Positions 22,674 through 33,841 of a stretch of 64,000 nucleotides of DNA are shown piece by piece. The notes under the pieces are model-generated. The model was not told the DNA's origin. It saw only the letters and a program-made list of their open reading frames with translations, and ran no database searches. Each line of letters opens with the position of its first letter. Position 1 is the stretch's first letter. A program made the position numbers and the translations under genes. The stretch comes from Antedon mediterranea. Taxonomy: Eukaryota; Echinodermata; Crinoidea; Comatulida; Antedonidae. The stretch lies in assembly GCF_964355755.1 (NCBI RefSeq), contig NC_092672.1:14442501-14506500 (forward strand), in the 5' to 3' direction.

Positions 22674-22735
22674 ATATTACGTAATCAGGAAATACCTCAA
22701 GGTTAACTTTGGGCTAAAGTACCTTATTTACTACT

Positions 22736-22741
22736 CAGGTA
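22736..22741. repeat. Target-site duplication, right copy
   Basis: CAGGTA directly after the right terminus, matching 9077-9082. It is followed by GGCTAAC, so the pre-insertion splice donor would have read CAG|GTAGGC. Confidence 0.85.
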
Positions 22742-22839
22742 GGCTAACTAAATGTTTCCTTAATCAAAAGTGTAGTTTATGAGTGGTATACAGCGAATAA
22801 GCTACCGAATATCACAAGCTGCAGTATATATATATCTAT

Positions 22840-22985
22840 ATTATAAGTGAGAGAGTTTGTACGTCTGTTTGTCTGTTTGTTTGTTTGTTCGTTATACAAA
22901 TTTTTGTTACTGCATGTAACCTTACATATGGGGTACCAAAATGACCGTAATTGTACCGGGAAGGTTCTAAACTAGGGACCAAGTT
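22840..22985 (+). repeat. Dispersed repeat, first segment
   Basis: The stretch from TTTGTTCGTTATACAAATTT to GGAAGGTTCTAAACTA recurs at about 23750-23842 with scattered differences. A LINE relic and a SINE lie between the two copies. Confidence 0.55.
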
Positions 22986-23019
22986 GGTCCAAGTTAGGGA
23001 CCAAATGTTTTGTTGTTGT

Positions 23020-23388
23020 TAACGTTTTCCGCCCGTTTTCCGTCTTCCGACATTACGCTTTCCACAATTTGTTTCCATTTTTTCTGTTTATGGCAGGATG
23101 GTTTGTTATTGTGTTAGTGTCTACTAGTCCTTGTAAGTCTTTCTTTATTTGATTCATCCAGTTATTTCTTGGTCTTCCTACGGGTCGTTTTACTTTCCAT
23201 ATAGTTTCCTTCATTGTTTGTTTGATTGGGGTATCATCCGGTAATCTAATTATGTGTCCATACTATTTTTAGTCTCCTTCGTTTAATTCTTTTACTCCAT
23301 TCTTCTTGTTTTGTTATCTCGTATATTTTCGTGTTACACACTCTATCTGTTAATTTAATATCTATCATCTTTCGCAACATTTTAGTGA
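23020..23388 (-). mobile_element. LINE relic, C-terminal end of reverse transcriptase ORF
   Basis: Minus-strand translation, with a few stops, gives peptides such as MLRKMIDIKLTDRV and EEWSKRIKRR. They resemble the C-terminal tail of non-LTR retrotransposon polyproteins seen widely in invertebrate genomes. No intact frame remains. Confidence 0.6.
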
Positions 23389-23710
23389 GTGAGTGAGTGG
23401 CCGAGCGGTTAAGACAGTGGAACCGTAATCATGTACTAGCCATAACATCGGCAGGGGTTCGAGGCTCACTCACTCCATGGTTCTGGTGGTAGAACGAGTC
23501 TTCTCGGATAAGGACTATAAACCGTAGGTCCAGTGTACACAACTTGCTCGTGTGCACTTTAAAGAACCTAGTACATCTTTCGAGACGAGTAGGGGGTTAC
23601 CCCGGTGTATTAGTACATCACAGCCACTGATCACCAACTGGGCCCTCTGGGAGATCAGTCTTTGACTGAAGAGGTCACCCAGTATAAAGATAAAGATTTA
23701 AAAAAACAAC
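23385..23710 (+). mobile_element. tRNA-derived SINE
   Basis: Head with RNA polymerase III promoter boxes: A box TGGCCGAGCGG at 23398-23408 and B box GGTTCGAGGC at 23456-23465, 48 bases apart. The head resembles a Ser/Leu-type tRNA. The body follows and ends in an A-rich tail after CCCAGTATAAAGATAAAG. It is a SINE and not a tRNA gene because the acceptor and anticodon arms do not fold completely. A truncated relative lies at 49008-49120. Confidence 0.8.
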
Positions 23711-23749
23711 ATGACCAAAATGTGGTCAAAATGGCCCACTTTCGATGTT

Positions 23750-23842
23750 TGTTCGTTATACAAATTTCTGTTTCTGCACGTAACCATACATATAGGGTAT
23801 CAAAATGATCGCAATTGTACCCGGAAGGTTCTAAACTACATT
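23750..23842 (+). repeat. Dispersed repeat, second segment
   Basis: Diverged copy of 22885-22975, with the same order of words from GTTCGTTATACAAATTT to GGAAGGTTCTAAACTA. Confidence 0.55.
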
Positions 23843-23959
23843 TCAAAAATTCTCCTGGAAAAATTCTTTTTGGTTTGTGATGTCATTTTTGCTTGGGCTC
23901 GGGGTTGTAGGCTATCGAAATGTAAAATTATACTACAAAAGTTTTACAGTATTTGAATT

Positions 23960-24530
23960 ATCCTCAGGAAGGCCTTTGGGGAAATATAGATTTAGATATA
24001 CATATTTTAACCATTAACCAATATGACACCTATTCATTTACACATTTAGCAAAGTACTTTACCCATATCCAGCTATGTACCGTTACTGTGTTCAACTACA
24101 TCACCATGCCTCCAAGGAAAAACGCCCATTGTGGGAGAGGGGGGTTGGGAGATAGGTTTTGGTTGTTTGGGTTCAGGGGATTTTACTTAGGCTAGGAGTG
24201 GCTAACATAATTCGTACTTGAACCGTCTTAAAAACATCACCCAGTATCTGGGTATGTTGGGAGGAGAAGCGAAAATACTGGCGTAAGAAGAGAAAGAAGG
24301 CTGGGGGGCCGCAGTATAAAAATTATATATTTTAATTATCAGCCAATATGACACCTATTCATTTACACAGTTTAATTGAATCTGTCTTTCACTGGAAAGA
24401 GTGTGGGGTGTTATTAAGGGGTGCAGGTTGTAATATAATAGTTCTGTGATATTAAATTACAGGGGGGTTTTTAGGTAAATATTATATATTTTAATTGGAT
24501 CTACCAATTAGGTCAGCTGCTGTTGATTCC
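23960..24530. other. Intron sequence with short duplicated words
   Basis: CCAATATGACACCTATTCAT occurs at about 24020 and again at about 24344, each time with TATATTTTAA-like flanks. This suggests an old local duplication. No gene seen. Confidence 0.35.
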
Positions 24531-25118
24531 TTGTTTTAATGTACGCAGCTCTCACAACATACAGAAATTAAAAGAGTAAAATTAATGTTTAAAGTACTTC
24601 CTTTAATATGCACCATCCACAATAATGTCAACATTTGCAAAGTAATTCCAAAACAAATAAAATCCCAGAGATATCCAATAGTAATAAAGTGTAAATAATA
24701 AACTGTAGAGCTAGAGCTGGTAAAAGAAAAATAATGGCTGCTGTGCACTTGCACAGACCTGTACCCTTGCACAGGCAAACAACAACTGAACAGAACAAAA
24801 GAAAATTAGGACAAAGGAAAACAAAGGAGAAACAGCACACTGTGCACACTTGGAAAATAATATGTAAATGAGAATGCAAATAAGAAAGTAACAGAATAAA
24901 TGAATATTCATAGGGCAGAAACTTCTATAATAATAGGAAATAAAGTAATATAAAATAAATACATGCACTCTGCAGTAACATATATCTTTTACATTCAATT
25001 ATTGATCAAAGTGGATTATTATGTATATCTTTAATTCTCATTACCTTATTTTGATTATTTGTAAACCCATTCTTTACCATTATTTACTTAAAATTAGACT
25101 GTATTTTAATTATGTTAG

Positions 25119-28100
25119 GTATTCGTGACAGCTCGGGAGTTCGTATTTATTATACACCAACCCTTCGTCAATATGATTCAAGTATGATGATGATTGGTTT
25201 CCCTGGATCATCTTTGTTTATAATTCCCCCTAGAGAAGAAGCCTTTCGGGTATATGGTTCCTGTAGTGCCACATGTACAAAGCAGGTATTATTTTCAGTT
25301 TTATTCTTTTAAGCCTCAAAACAAGAAAAAAAAAACAATTTTGACAAATGAATACAGTAATGAAAATGAAATACCAGAGAAAGTAGGCCTACCATTATTA
25401 TGATATCCAGTTTTGTATCAATAACGATATAATTATTTGGCATCTTTTGTTGTTTTTGTTGTGGTTAAATATTGTCCCCTTGATAGACGTGTCCCCTGAG
25501 GGATTTGCTGTAGTATCAATATTTCCCCTCAGTGTCCCCTAAATCGGGGTTTCCCAAAAAGGGGTTCTACTGTACATATGTGGTGGTTTAACCGCAGGAA
25601 TAAACTATATTCATCGGTTGTGCAATTTAATATTTAATGTTTTTACATCACAATTAGGTCCAACCCCACGGGCTTTCATATTATAGATTATATTATGTAT
25701 ATTTGTTTGTGCTAAAATTAGTTTGTTTTAAATGCTCCACCATTTTGTCACTATAACCCAGTAGGTTGGAGAGCTGGATTAGGCCCTAAGCAATTAAAAC
25801 CAGGTTCAACACATAATAATGTAACAGTAAAGTATCAATTTATCTATTTATTTTATGATTTGAACATGATAATCCATCTCACAGATGTTGTCTGGGGAAG
25901 AAATGAAGATATTTGCCGTCAGTTTCCATGCACATTTAGCAGGTATGCTTAGAGAGAACGTTTGCTCATTAGTTATACAATGTTTGCTATTACACGCAGT
26001 TTCAAAATACAACACTATATAAATAAAAAATAATGAGATGAATCTAATAATGGACAACCGTAAGATATTAGTCAATACCTTCATTGGTAAAGGTTATTGG
26101 CGGCTCTATCGATTAACAATTTGATATTGTTATTAAACATGTTAATACATACGTTGTGCAAATACATTTAAATTGAAGACTGTCTTATTATTTCCTGTTA
26201 TCTCTCACAATATAATATATAGTTTATGTAGATGTTATAAGTTTATCAGCAAATTTGAATTACACGTTGTGAAAAAATAGTCAACATTTTGGTAACTTAT
26301 AGAGTGTAGGCCTAATATTTGTCTTTTTGATAGCCTGCTTTAAAATATTATTATATCATTTTTTGTAGTTTAAATAATATGAACTTATTGAGGGTTAGAT
26401 CATAGTTGAGCCTAAAGAAACACAATGAAAATATATATATATTAGATTAGCGTTAATTGTTAGGTTATTATTGATAATCAGGTTAGTTAGATCACGTCAT
26501 GGCTAAAATTAGATTCTCTATTTTTCTTAAACTACAATCTTATGAGAAATCAGATCTAAATTAACAACACTAAAATGATATTCACTTTTTACAGCAATTG
26601 CTATGCGCCTAACACACTATCGCAATGGAAAATATATCGGCGAAATTTCACGAGATAAAACATATGACTTTAATTTACAAGAATTTCGATACCTAAAAGA
26701 CGAGTGGATTGTCAAACCGGTAAGAATCACTTTATTTTAAATTCACATTTCAAAAATAAAGTTTAGTATTTATAGATTTTTTTCCGATAACATATTTTAA
26801 AAGTTATACTGTTTTATATTCATTTGTTTCAAAACATATTATAGGGAGATGATCTACTAGTTGAATGTGTATACAAGACGATGGATAGAGAAAAGGTTAC
26901 ATTTGTAAGTAGGCCTACTTATTATTAACAATATTCCTAATGGTGTAAATTATTTGTGTATATTAAACTAAAACGTTACTACGGCAACGGTAATATTTTG
27001 TTCGGAATGGAGGCTAGCGATAGTTTCTCAGAGCGCCGGAACGAATCCGGTCACGATGTGAAAGTTTGAACTTTATACATGCTATTCAGACCATTAAACC
27101 AAAGCTGTATTTTAAAGTAAAATTCAACACAAACATTTAAGTAAATAAAGTATTAATTATTATTACGAAGTAACGAATACAAATTGAAAACCACATACTT
27201 AAATCTTGATTAAGCTTAGTATATGTCACTTTTTTCCCTTCACTACTAACTCCGTAGCAACTGTATTGCAGTTTTGAAAATGTATTGCTCTGTTCGATAT
27301 TTTATTAAATTGTTTTTCAATATAATATTATTTTTCAAGGGAGGACTTTCGTCGAGAGATGAAATGTGCTCGGCGTTTATATTTTACTATCCTAAAGTAA
27401 ACGCTGGCAATTGCTACAGCGTTCCGCAACAAAAGAACCTTCATCTGAACCTTGATAATTCAAAGTAAGTTACGGTAAATTATTGGTTTTGTTGAGGTCC
27501 GGTATTCAATGTGGGTGTCGTGTAACTCCATTCCATGACGCTCATTCTGCTGTACCACTGTGGGGTTATATCAATAAAGCATAGGAATTTAGGACCAGGA
27601 ATTACAGTACCCTTTTCAACATTTTGTTTCGCTTTCCGTAATCATTTTATTGTTTATTATTTAATATTAATTCTATAATCATATAGAACTTCAACTCAGT
27701 TAAAACAACTTTTATGTATCTATCTTAAAATTGTACATTTATATTTTAATCACATTTAGTTCTAATGTCCCTAATTAAATATAGGCCCACTCTGAATCTC
27801 CTCTTAAATAGGAACTTATGCAGATTGAAAATGTCCTTGACAACACTGTCCCCAAATTATTGAATAGGTCGGAACCCTCTGGCAAATTATTGATAGATAT
27901 TGAATCGCAAAAGAGTCAGAACAACTGTCCATTACATTCTCCTCCGTGATAAGTGGGCACAGTAGCCTAAGATGCACGTAGAAGCACAAACTTCAGATAT
28001 AGGAACAAAGATAAATCTGATCTATAAAAATGTATAAATACATATAAGTATAGTGGTAATATAGCTTGGTTAATAGCTCAACAACATACAGCTTCTTACG

Positions 28101-29091
28101 TAAGGCGATGTTTGGAATTCGAAAAAGCTGATGCGGTCCTTACCTTCCACAATTGTATATGTAATCTACGGAACAATCTTGCCTATGGATGGCAATTTTT
28201 GTTTAAAATCTGGAATTTATAAAGGAACCGCACCTTCTTTCTTTGTCAACATATAGGCTACTCGTATGAATGGATGGAATATTTTATTTACAGTATAAAA
28301 ATGTCATTGGCCAAATAAACTAAAACGTCAGGTAAACCACCACCACTAGTAAGTAAGTGTAGGCCTATTATAATAATTACTCACAGCAGAATATTATGTA
28401 ATCTCTAATTTTTTTTACAATTATGTAGAGATGTACGTGAATCAATAGAAAGCATAGAATGGACAGATGAAAAAAGAAATGTTATCAGAAACTGGTGGTA
28501 TGATACACCCAGAATGTCACGGTGTACAAGCAATTTCCTTGAGGTAAGATATTATGGTATTACGATAATAGTGAATTTAAATAGGCTAAGTCGAAGTGAT
28601 ATGTTTAGTGAAAATTAATTCTTAATAAATTGTGCTGTGTTCTTTTGAAAGGGGAAATATAAAAACAATGTAGGCCTATATTGAAAGTTTTTTCGCCACT
28701 CTTAATAAACCCTTTTCTTTTGATACATTGAGTTCCATTTTTATCTCCAACTTGTATCTTTAATGTCAGTTAGGCCTATTAGGCCTACAAAAAAGAAATA
28801 TTGATTTAATAATGTATTTCTCTTTGATTTTAGGGATATAAAAATTATTATGAAGAAACAAGTTTGAAAGAGATCATTGCCTTACAAAATGGATCAGTTG
28901 AGGAGAGTAACAGTAATTGTTCAAGTTACGAAGACCGTTCAACAAGTCAGGGAAGAGTGAATCTCACTGTACCGAAATTAAATACAGTCAACTCTCCCAA
29001 TACCGGACACCCTTGGGCGGGCATATATTTTCCGGTTTTTCGAAAGTCCGGTTTCCTGAAAACATTTTTAAAGTCATCACGTTGTCACTGA
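25119..29091 (+). CDS. MOXD1: DBH-like monooxygenase (MOXD1 type), exons 7-13, altered C-terminus
   Basis: C-terminal half of the same monooxygenase. Exons are 25119-25285, 25885-25942, 26595-26719, 26845-26904, 27340-27464, 28429-28543 and 28834-29091. Phases join without a break to exon 6 (split codon G|GT). The second copper domain has H382 and H384 in FHAHLA and M457 in DEMC, the expected CuM ligands, so the active site looks intact. The last exon is interrupted after base 28984 by a 1308-bp transposon. Translation then runs 35 codons into the element and stops at 29091, for 613 aa in total. Without the element, the frame would continue at 30295 with the hydrophobic tail IILFAFLFLVF and stop at 30327-30329, giving about 589 aa. 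Human MOXD1 also ends in a hydrophobic segment, so this allele may have lost a membrane anchor. Intron 6 is 16 kb because of the palindromic insertion. Confidence 0.88.
25470..25575 (-). mobile_element. Relic of a mariner-like terminal repeat
   Basis: On the minus strand it begins TACAGTAGAACCCC and contains repeated runs such as GGGGACACTGAGGGG. This resembles the ends of pogo/Tc1-mariner elements. No partner end was found. Confidence 0.3.
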
Positions 29092-30292
29092 AAATGCTTT
29101 GAATCACCGGTCCGAATGCTGCCCGGTACGATCTCCTAGCGTAGGGAAGGCCTAGGCTATGATTGTATCAATCTAGTTTTAATTAAATAAATACTGATAG
29201 GCCTAGGCCTACTTTATTAATATTAAGCTAATTCAATTTACCTTTTTTAAAAGTTACATTATTTACTGTACCAATAAAACATGTTACAATAGTAAATTAT
29301 TGTTTCTCAATGTGTTTTTAACGGCAAAAAGGCCTACGTACGTACGTACGTACGGTGAACATAATTTCGGTCTGTTTATTGTTTTTCGTGAGCTAGCTAG
29401 CAGCAGCAGCAGCATGGTGCAGTGTGGTGGGGGTGATAAGGGCTTTGATTGATGCGCATGTGCAGAGGTGTCATAACCAAATAAAAACGCCCACACCTAG
29501 ACCACATGTTTTTTAAGCTCCTTTATTTTGACGTAATTTGATAGCAATAAACGAGCCAAGCAATAATGACACAATAATTAATTGGTAACATTTCAAAGTT
29601 TATTAACACTAGTTAAGTCAAGTTCATTCCGTTTACGTTTTGCCATAATGATTTCCAAATTTATAATGATGCACATTTTTAGTGAAACATTCCTTTTTAA
29701 AGTCCTATTGCAATTGTGAATTTAACAATAATTTAAACAAAACAAAGACACAAAGTGGAATGTAACTTGAACTTTATTAAAAAACAATTCATATGCTAAA
29801 AAACAGGGAGTTGTTAACAACTCCCTGCTAAAAACAATAGATAGCGCTTCGATGTGAAAAAGCCCACCGGAGTTCGATACGCAACAAAGCAATTGCCGCC
29901 TCGTGGGTTAACAATGAACTGACCTGTCAATCACAGTGTAGTGCTCCATGGCAACATTATTTGATCGTACCGCGAAACGTCGTGCACTTCATGCATGGTG
30001 AGGGTATGGTTAAAAGCTTTTGTACATTGTGAATGTATTGAATCCGAGTCAGCGACGACGATGTTGCGTTGTTTTCGTAAATATTTGGAGTTTTTTAACT
30101 GTCAGTCCGGTTTTCAGACGCTAATTTTCGTGTTTTGTACTTCATAATTTGTCCGGATTCCGGAATTGGGTATTCCGGTTTTCATAATAAATTACAGTAC
30201 ATTTAGAATAGGGACAAATTGGGCCCTCCAAAAATGTCCGGTTTTTCGTGAATTCCGGTTTTGGGAGAGTCCGGTATTGGGAGAGTTGACTG
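28985..30292. mobile_element. Pogo/Tc1-mariner-like non-autonomous element, copy 1, inside MOXD1 last exon
   Basis: 1308 bp with perfect terminal inverted repeats of at least 24 bp, starting CAGTCAACTCTCCC. TA lies on both sides (28983-28984 and 30293-30294), the Tc1/mariner target duplication. No transposase frame. It contains a (TACG)n run near 29335-29355, a CAG run near 29400 and a perfect 24-bp palindrome at 29804-29827. It interrupts the final coding exon of the monooxygenase gene and supplies a new C-terminus and stop codon. It appears identical to the copy at 32532-33839. Confidence 0.88.
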
Positions 30293-30399
30293 TATAATAC
30301 TCTTTGCATTCCTTTTTCTTGTATTTTAAACATGTATTCCCTCCAATCAAAAGACTTTTTATGCTGTACCATGTTTATAATGTAAAGTGCCGCCGAAAT

Positions 30400-30790
30400 G
30401 AGCGCTATAAGTGTTAATGTATGTTATGTTTTGCGGAAAATGAATCAAACTGGGCTTGATTTGATATTCTTGTTGTGTATAAAGGATATATACATTCTAT
30501 ACTGGAACATGATGTTGCTGTGTGGAACCCGTCATCTTGAAACCTTCAGGGATAGTTTTTTATACAAAGGATCGTCTTTGCTCAATGCATTACCTTTCGA
30601 AATCCAAAACTCAACATCATTTAATATTTTTAAAGTTACAACAAAAAAATATCTCACCCCTATTCCTTTTGAGGGGGGGGGGGGGGTGTTCTATTTTTCG
30701 TTTTTGTATCGTTCCCGTTTTTTCATGCATGTCAGCCTCGGCTGTTTTGATTCACCTTTATTAAACTAAGATTAATAAAAAAAATTAAAA
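30400..30790 (+). mobile_element. LINE 3' fragment (CR1/Jockey-like)
   Basis: Translated peptides RDSFLYKGSSLLNALPFEIQ and FNIFKVTTKKYL match the usual C-terminal pattern of non-LTR retrotransposon polyproteins (WNsLP followed by sLniFK). A 14-base G run follows, then an A-rich end near 30790. Not a host gene. Confidence 0.65.
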
Positions 30791-30838
30791 ACCTTTTACC
30801 GGTCTTAGACCAATGTCTGTTATCCCTTACTAAGGTTG

Positions 30839-31092
30839 TGTTTATGAACATGGATATGCCAGAGGTCTCTCCTGACAAGGCTAAATCAAAATTCTCCCTA
30901 CCGTTTACAGACATCTAGTTTTCCGGCTACTCATGGCCTTATTTTCAGCCTGATTTGCATGATTATCTCATAAAATACATTGTATTAGTATAGTATAGAC
31001 TAGAAGTCTGTAAACGGTAGGGAGAATTTTGATTTAGCCTTGTCAGGAGAGACCTCTGGCATATCCAGATACTTTAAATGTTCATAAACACT
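30839..31092. repeat. Long hairpin element
   Basis: Arms 30839-30912 and 31006-31092 are almost perfectly complementary, apart from a few extra bases near the outer end. The words TTTATGAACA and GTTTACAGAC mark the outer and inner ends of the left arm. The loop is about 93 bases. Probably a foldback-type MITE inserted next to or inside a LINE. Confidence 0.75.
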
Positions 31093-31470
31093 GGGCCAAT
31101 ACCTATCCCAACCTCAGAAAACCATATAATTTTACAAAGGAATGCTACCGCGGTCTCATTCGTTTCCTTTGTTTGCTAAAGTTGAATGTTCGCAATATTT
31201 TTGATATTAATATTTTACAACAATACATTTTATACTTGTGTAAGCATCTGTGTAATCTGTTTATTTATAAATTTGCTCGTCATGCATATTCCACAAGAAA
31301 CCGATTTGATATTTATATTCCCACTCATTGCACTAATCATTAATTACAATATAACATCAGATTTTCTGGTTATTATTTATGGAATAATTTATCACCTCCT
31401 ATCGTCAATCTTCAAGAGAACATTTTCTTTTAAACTTAAAAAAAAGTATTTACCTTTATAATGTATTATC
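31093..31470 (+). mobile_element. Degraded LINE 3' fragment
   Basis: Peptides spread over shifted frames (ARHAYSTRNRFDIY and LWNNLSPPIVNLQ) follow the C-terminal order of CR1/L2-type polyproteins. Frames are broken by stops and indels. Confidence 0.6.
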
Positions 31471-31499
31471 TTATTTAATTTTATGGATGTGAATTTCCA

Positions 31500-31760
31500 A
31501 TTCAAAAGATGAATTGATTGATAAGATTGACAATTTATTATCTTTAATTGTGGCATGGGATCGAAGCTCTTATTTTATTAATTGGCTAGAGCATTCTGAA
31601 ATCTTTCGTGATTTCCTCCCCTTGTCTAACATTCATAAATTCGATGTCCCTCTTTGTAACAAAAAAAGATACAGTCGCTCTGTCGTCCCTTTAATTACAA
31701 ATGAAATTAAATTGTTCTCGAATGAGGTCTTTTTTTCTGCAATCAATTAATTAGGTGATC
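31500..31760 (+). mobile_element. Second LINE C-terminal fragment
   Basis: Frame 31514-31750 contains FDVPLCNKKRYSRSVVP, resembling the ARYSRSFVP-type motif at the end of Jockey/CR1 polyproteins. It is a short remnant. Confidence 0.45.
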
Positions 31761-31879
31761 ATTTAGAATAAAATAATCACCTATTGTTTATTGTTTTCTT
31801 AAATTTTCTATTTATTAGCATATTTTTTATTATATTTTACGTCCTTAGGCACATGTAACCAAAGATTACCAATAGTTAA

Positions 31880-31965
31880 TTAATCACTGTCCTATCAGAT
31901 AGGTGGTAATCCCCATATATTAATCACTGTCCTATCAGATAGGTGCTAATCCCCATATATATAGT
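31880..31965. repeat. Direct tandem duplication
   Basis: Two near-identical units containing CCTATCAGATAGG (itself palindromic) and AATCCCCATATAT. Confidence 0.7.
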
Positions 31966-32249
31966 TGTAATGATATTGTCTGATTTGTCTATTATTATAA
32001 CCAATGAAATTAATTATTTGTAATAATGCTTGATCCAAACATCATTTTAAAAATCGAGGGTATTTTCTTATTGTATAGTTATTTATAGTAGACAGTCTAT
32101 GTATCGGTACCAACTCCCAACGGGTAGCACTATAAACAAACGTTAACGTCGTTTAATTGTTTAACTATTTAAACTTCATATTTGTAAAAATTCAGACACA
32201 TGGAACCTTTGAAGTAGGCATACCAAAATAAATTAAGTAGCAATACAAA

Positions 32250-32305
32250 CAATTCAACGTATGGTGTATGGCCTAGAATTCAACGTATGGTGTATGGCCT
32301 AAAAT
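32250..32305. repeat. 26-bp direct duplication
   Basis: AATTCAACGTATGGTGTATG occurs twice in succession with one base difference at the unit end. Confidence 0.7.
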
Positions 32306-32531
32306 TTGAACGGCTTTGTATGAATTCGTCGAAACCTAACCACAGATCAAAGTCTGTTACGATAGCCTATGTGTTTCGAAGTCGACCTCAGCGTCCTGTT
32401 GCTGCCTTGCCTGTGACGTGTTATAGTATTTACTTGTAATAAATTACCATTCCTTAACCTATACACAGTAGCAAGCATATATAGGAACATTCTAGAATAT
32501 AAGGGCATGTTAAAAATTAAGAAACAATGTA

Positions 32532-33839
32532 CAGTCAACTCTCCCAATACCGGACACCCTTGGGCGGGCATATATTTTCCGGTTTTTCGAAAGTCCGGTT
32601 TCCTGAAAACATTTTTAAAGTCATCACGTTGTCACTGAAAATGCTTTGAATCACCGGTCCGAATGCTGCCCGGTACGATCTCCTAGCGTAGGGAAGGCCT
32701 AGGCTATGATTGTATCAATCTAGTTTTAATTAAATAAATACTGATAGGCCTAGGCCTACTTTATTAATATTAAGCTAATTCAATTTACCTTTTTTAAAAG
32801 TTACATTATTTACTGTACCAATAAAACATGTTACAATAGTAAATTATTGTTTCTCAATGTGTTTTTAACGGCAAAAAGGCCTACGTACGTACGTACGTAC
32901 GGTGAACATAATTTCGGTCTGTTTATTGTTTTTCGTGAGCTAGCTAGCAGCAGCAGCAGCATGGTGCAGTGTGGTGGGGGTGATAAGGGCTTTGATTGAT
33001 GCGCATGTGCAGAGGTGTCATAACCAAATAAAAACGCCCACACCTAGACCACATGTTTTTTAAGCTCCTTTATTTTGACGTAATTTGATAGCAATAAACG
33101 AGCCAAGCAATAATGACACAATAATTAATTGGTAACATTTCAAAGTTTATTAACACTAGTTAAGTCAAGTTCATTCCGTTTACGTTTTGCCATAATGATT
33201 TCCAAATTTATAATGATGCACATTTTTAGTGAAACATTCCTTTTTAAAGTCCTATTGCAATTGTGAATTTAACAATAATTTAAACAAAACAAAGACACAA
33301 AGTGGAATGTAACTTGAACTTTATTAAAAAACAATTCATATGCTAAAAAACAGGGAGTTGTTAACAACTCCCTGCTAAAAACAATAGATAGCGCTTCGAT
33401 GTGAAAAAGCCCACCGGAGTTCGATACGCAACAAAGCAATTGCCGCCTCGTGGGTTAACAATGAACTGACCTGTCAATCACAGTGTAGTGCTCCATGGCA
33501 ACATTATTTGATCGTACCGCGAAACGTCGTGCACTTCATGCATGGTGAGGGTATGGTTAAAAGCTTTTGTACATTGTGAATGTATTGAATCCGAGTCAGC
33601 GACGACGATGTTGCGTTGTTTTCGTAAATATTTGGAGTTTTTTAACTGTCAGTCCGGTTTTCAGACGCTAATTTTCGTGTTTTGTACTTCATAATTTGTC
33701 CGGATTCCGGAATTGGGTATTCCGGTTTTCATAATAAATTACAGTACATTTAGAATAGGGACAAATTGGGCCCTCCAAAAATGTCCGGTTTTTCGTGAAT
33801 TCCGGTTTTGGGAGAGTCCGGTATTGGGAGAGTTGACTG
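32532..33839. mobile_element. Pogo/Tc1-mariner-like non-autonomous element, copy 2
   Basis: Same 1308-bp length and ends as copy 1, with every position offset by 3547 and no difference noticed. TA at 32530-32531 and 33840-33841. It lies in the intergenic region and carries the same perfect palindrome, here at 33351-33374. Confidence 0.88.
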
Positions 33840-33841
33840 TA

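Larger units (their letters stand above)
9083..22735. mobile_element. Giant palindromic element with Polinton/Maverick-like ends
   Basis: The whole 13,653-bp element is an inverted repeat. The left arm is 9083-15873 (6791 bp) and the right arm 15941-22735 (6795 bp), with a 67-bp spacer. Arms start AGTAGTAAATAAGG and end with the complement. The 6-bp target duplication CAGGTA flanks both ends, and exons 6 and 7 of the host monooxygenase lie on either side in correct order. Six-base duplications, 5'-AG termini and long inverted repeats are known for Polintons/Mavericks. Those elements normally also encode a protein-primed DNA polymerase B, a retroviral-type integrase, an ATPase, a protease and capsid proteins, none of which is visible. 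Each arm carries two genes, with nothing recognisable in its inner 3.8 kb. The element is therefore either a non-autonomous Polinton derivative or a distinct element class. The only arm difference noticed is a 4-bp indel. Confidence 0.8.
15941..22735 (-). repeat. Right arm of the palindrome
   Basis: Inverted copy of the left arm, 6795 bp. It is four bases longer because of AATT near 21737-21740. The tandem repeats and both genes are present in mirror order, facing the centre. Confidence 0.93.

Noticed and set aside
9083-22735. Palindrome as a read-through or assembly artefact
   Set aside because: An artefact would not be bounded by an exact 6-bp duplication with host exons in order on both sides. 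The spacer is mismatched and the arms differ by a 4-bp indel. Long-read confirmation is still desirable.
23398-23466. tRNA gene
   Set aside because: Only the A and B boxes are present; the arms do not fold into a full cloverleaf and a SINE body follows.
30398-30769. 123-codon frame as a host gene
   Set aside because: Its end matches LINE polyprotein C-termini and it includes a poly-G run.
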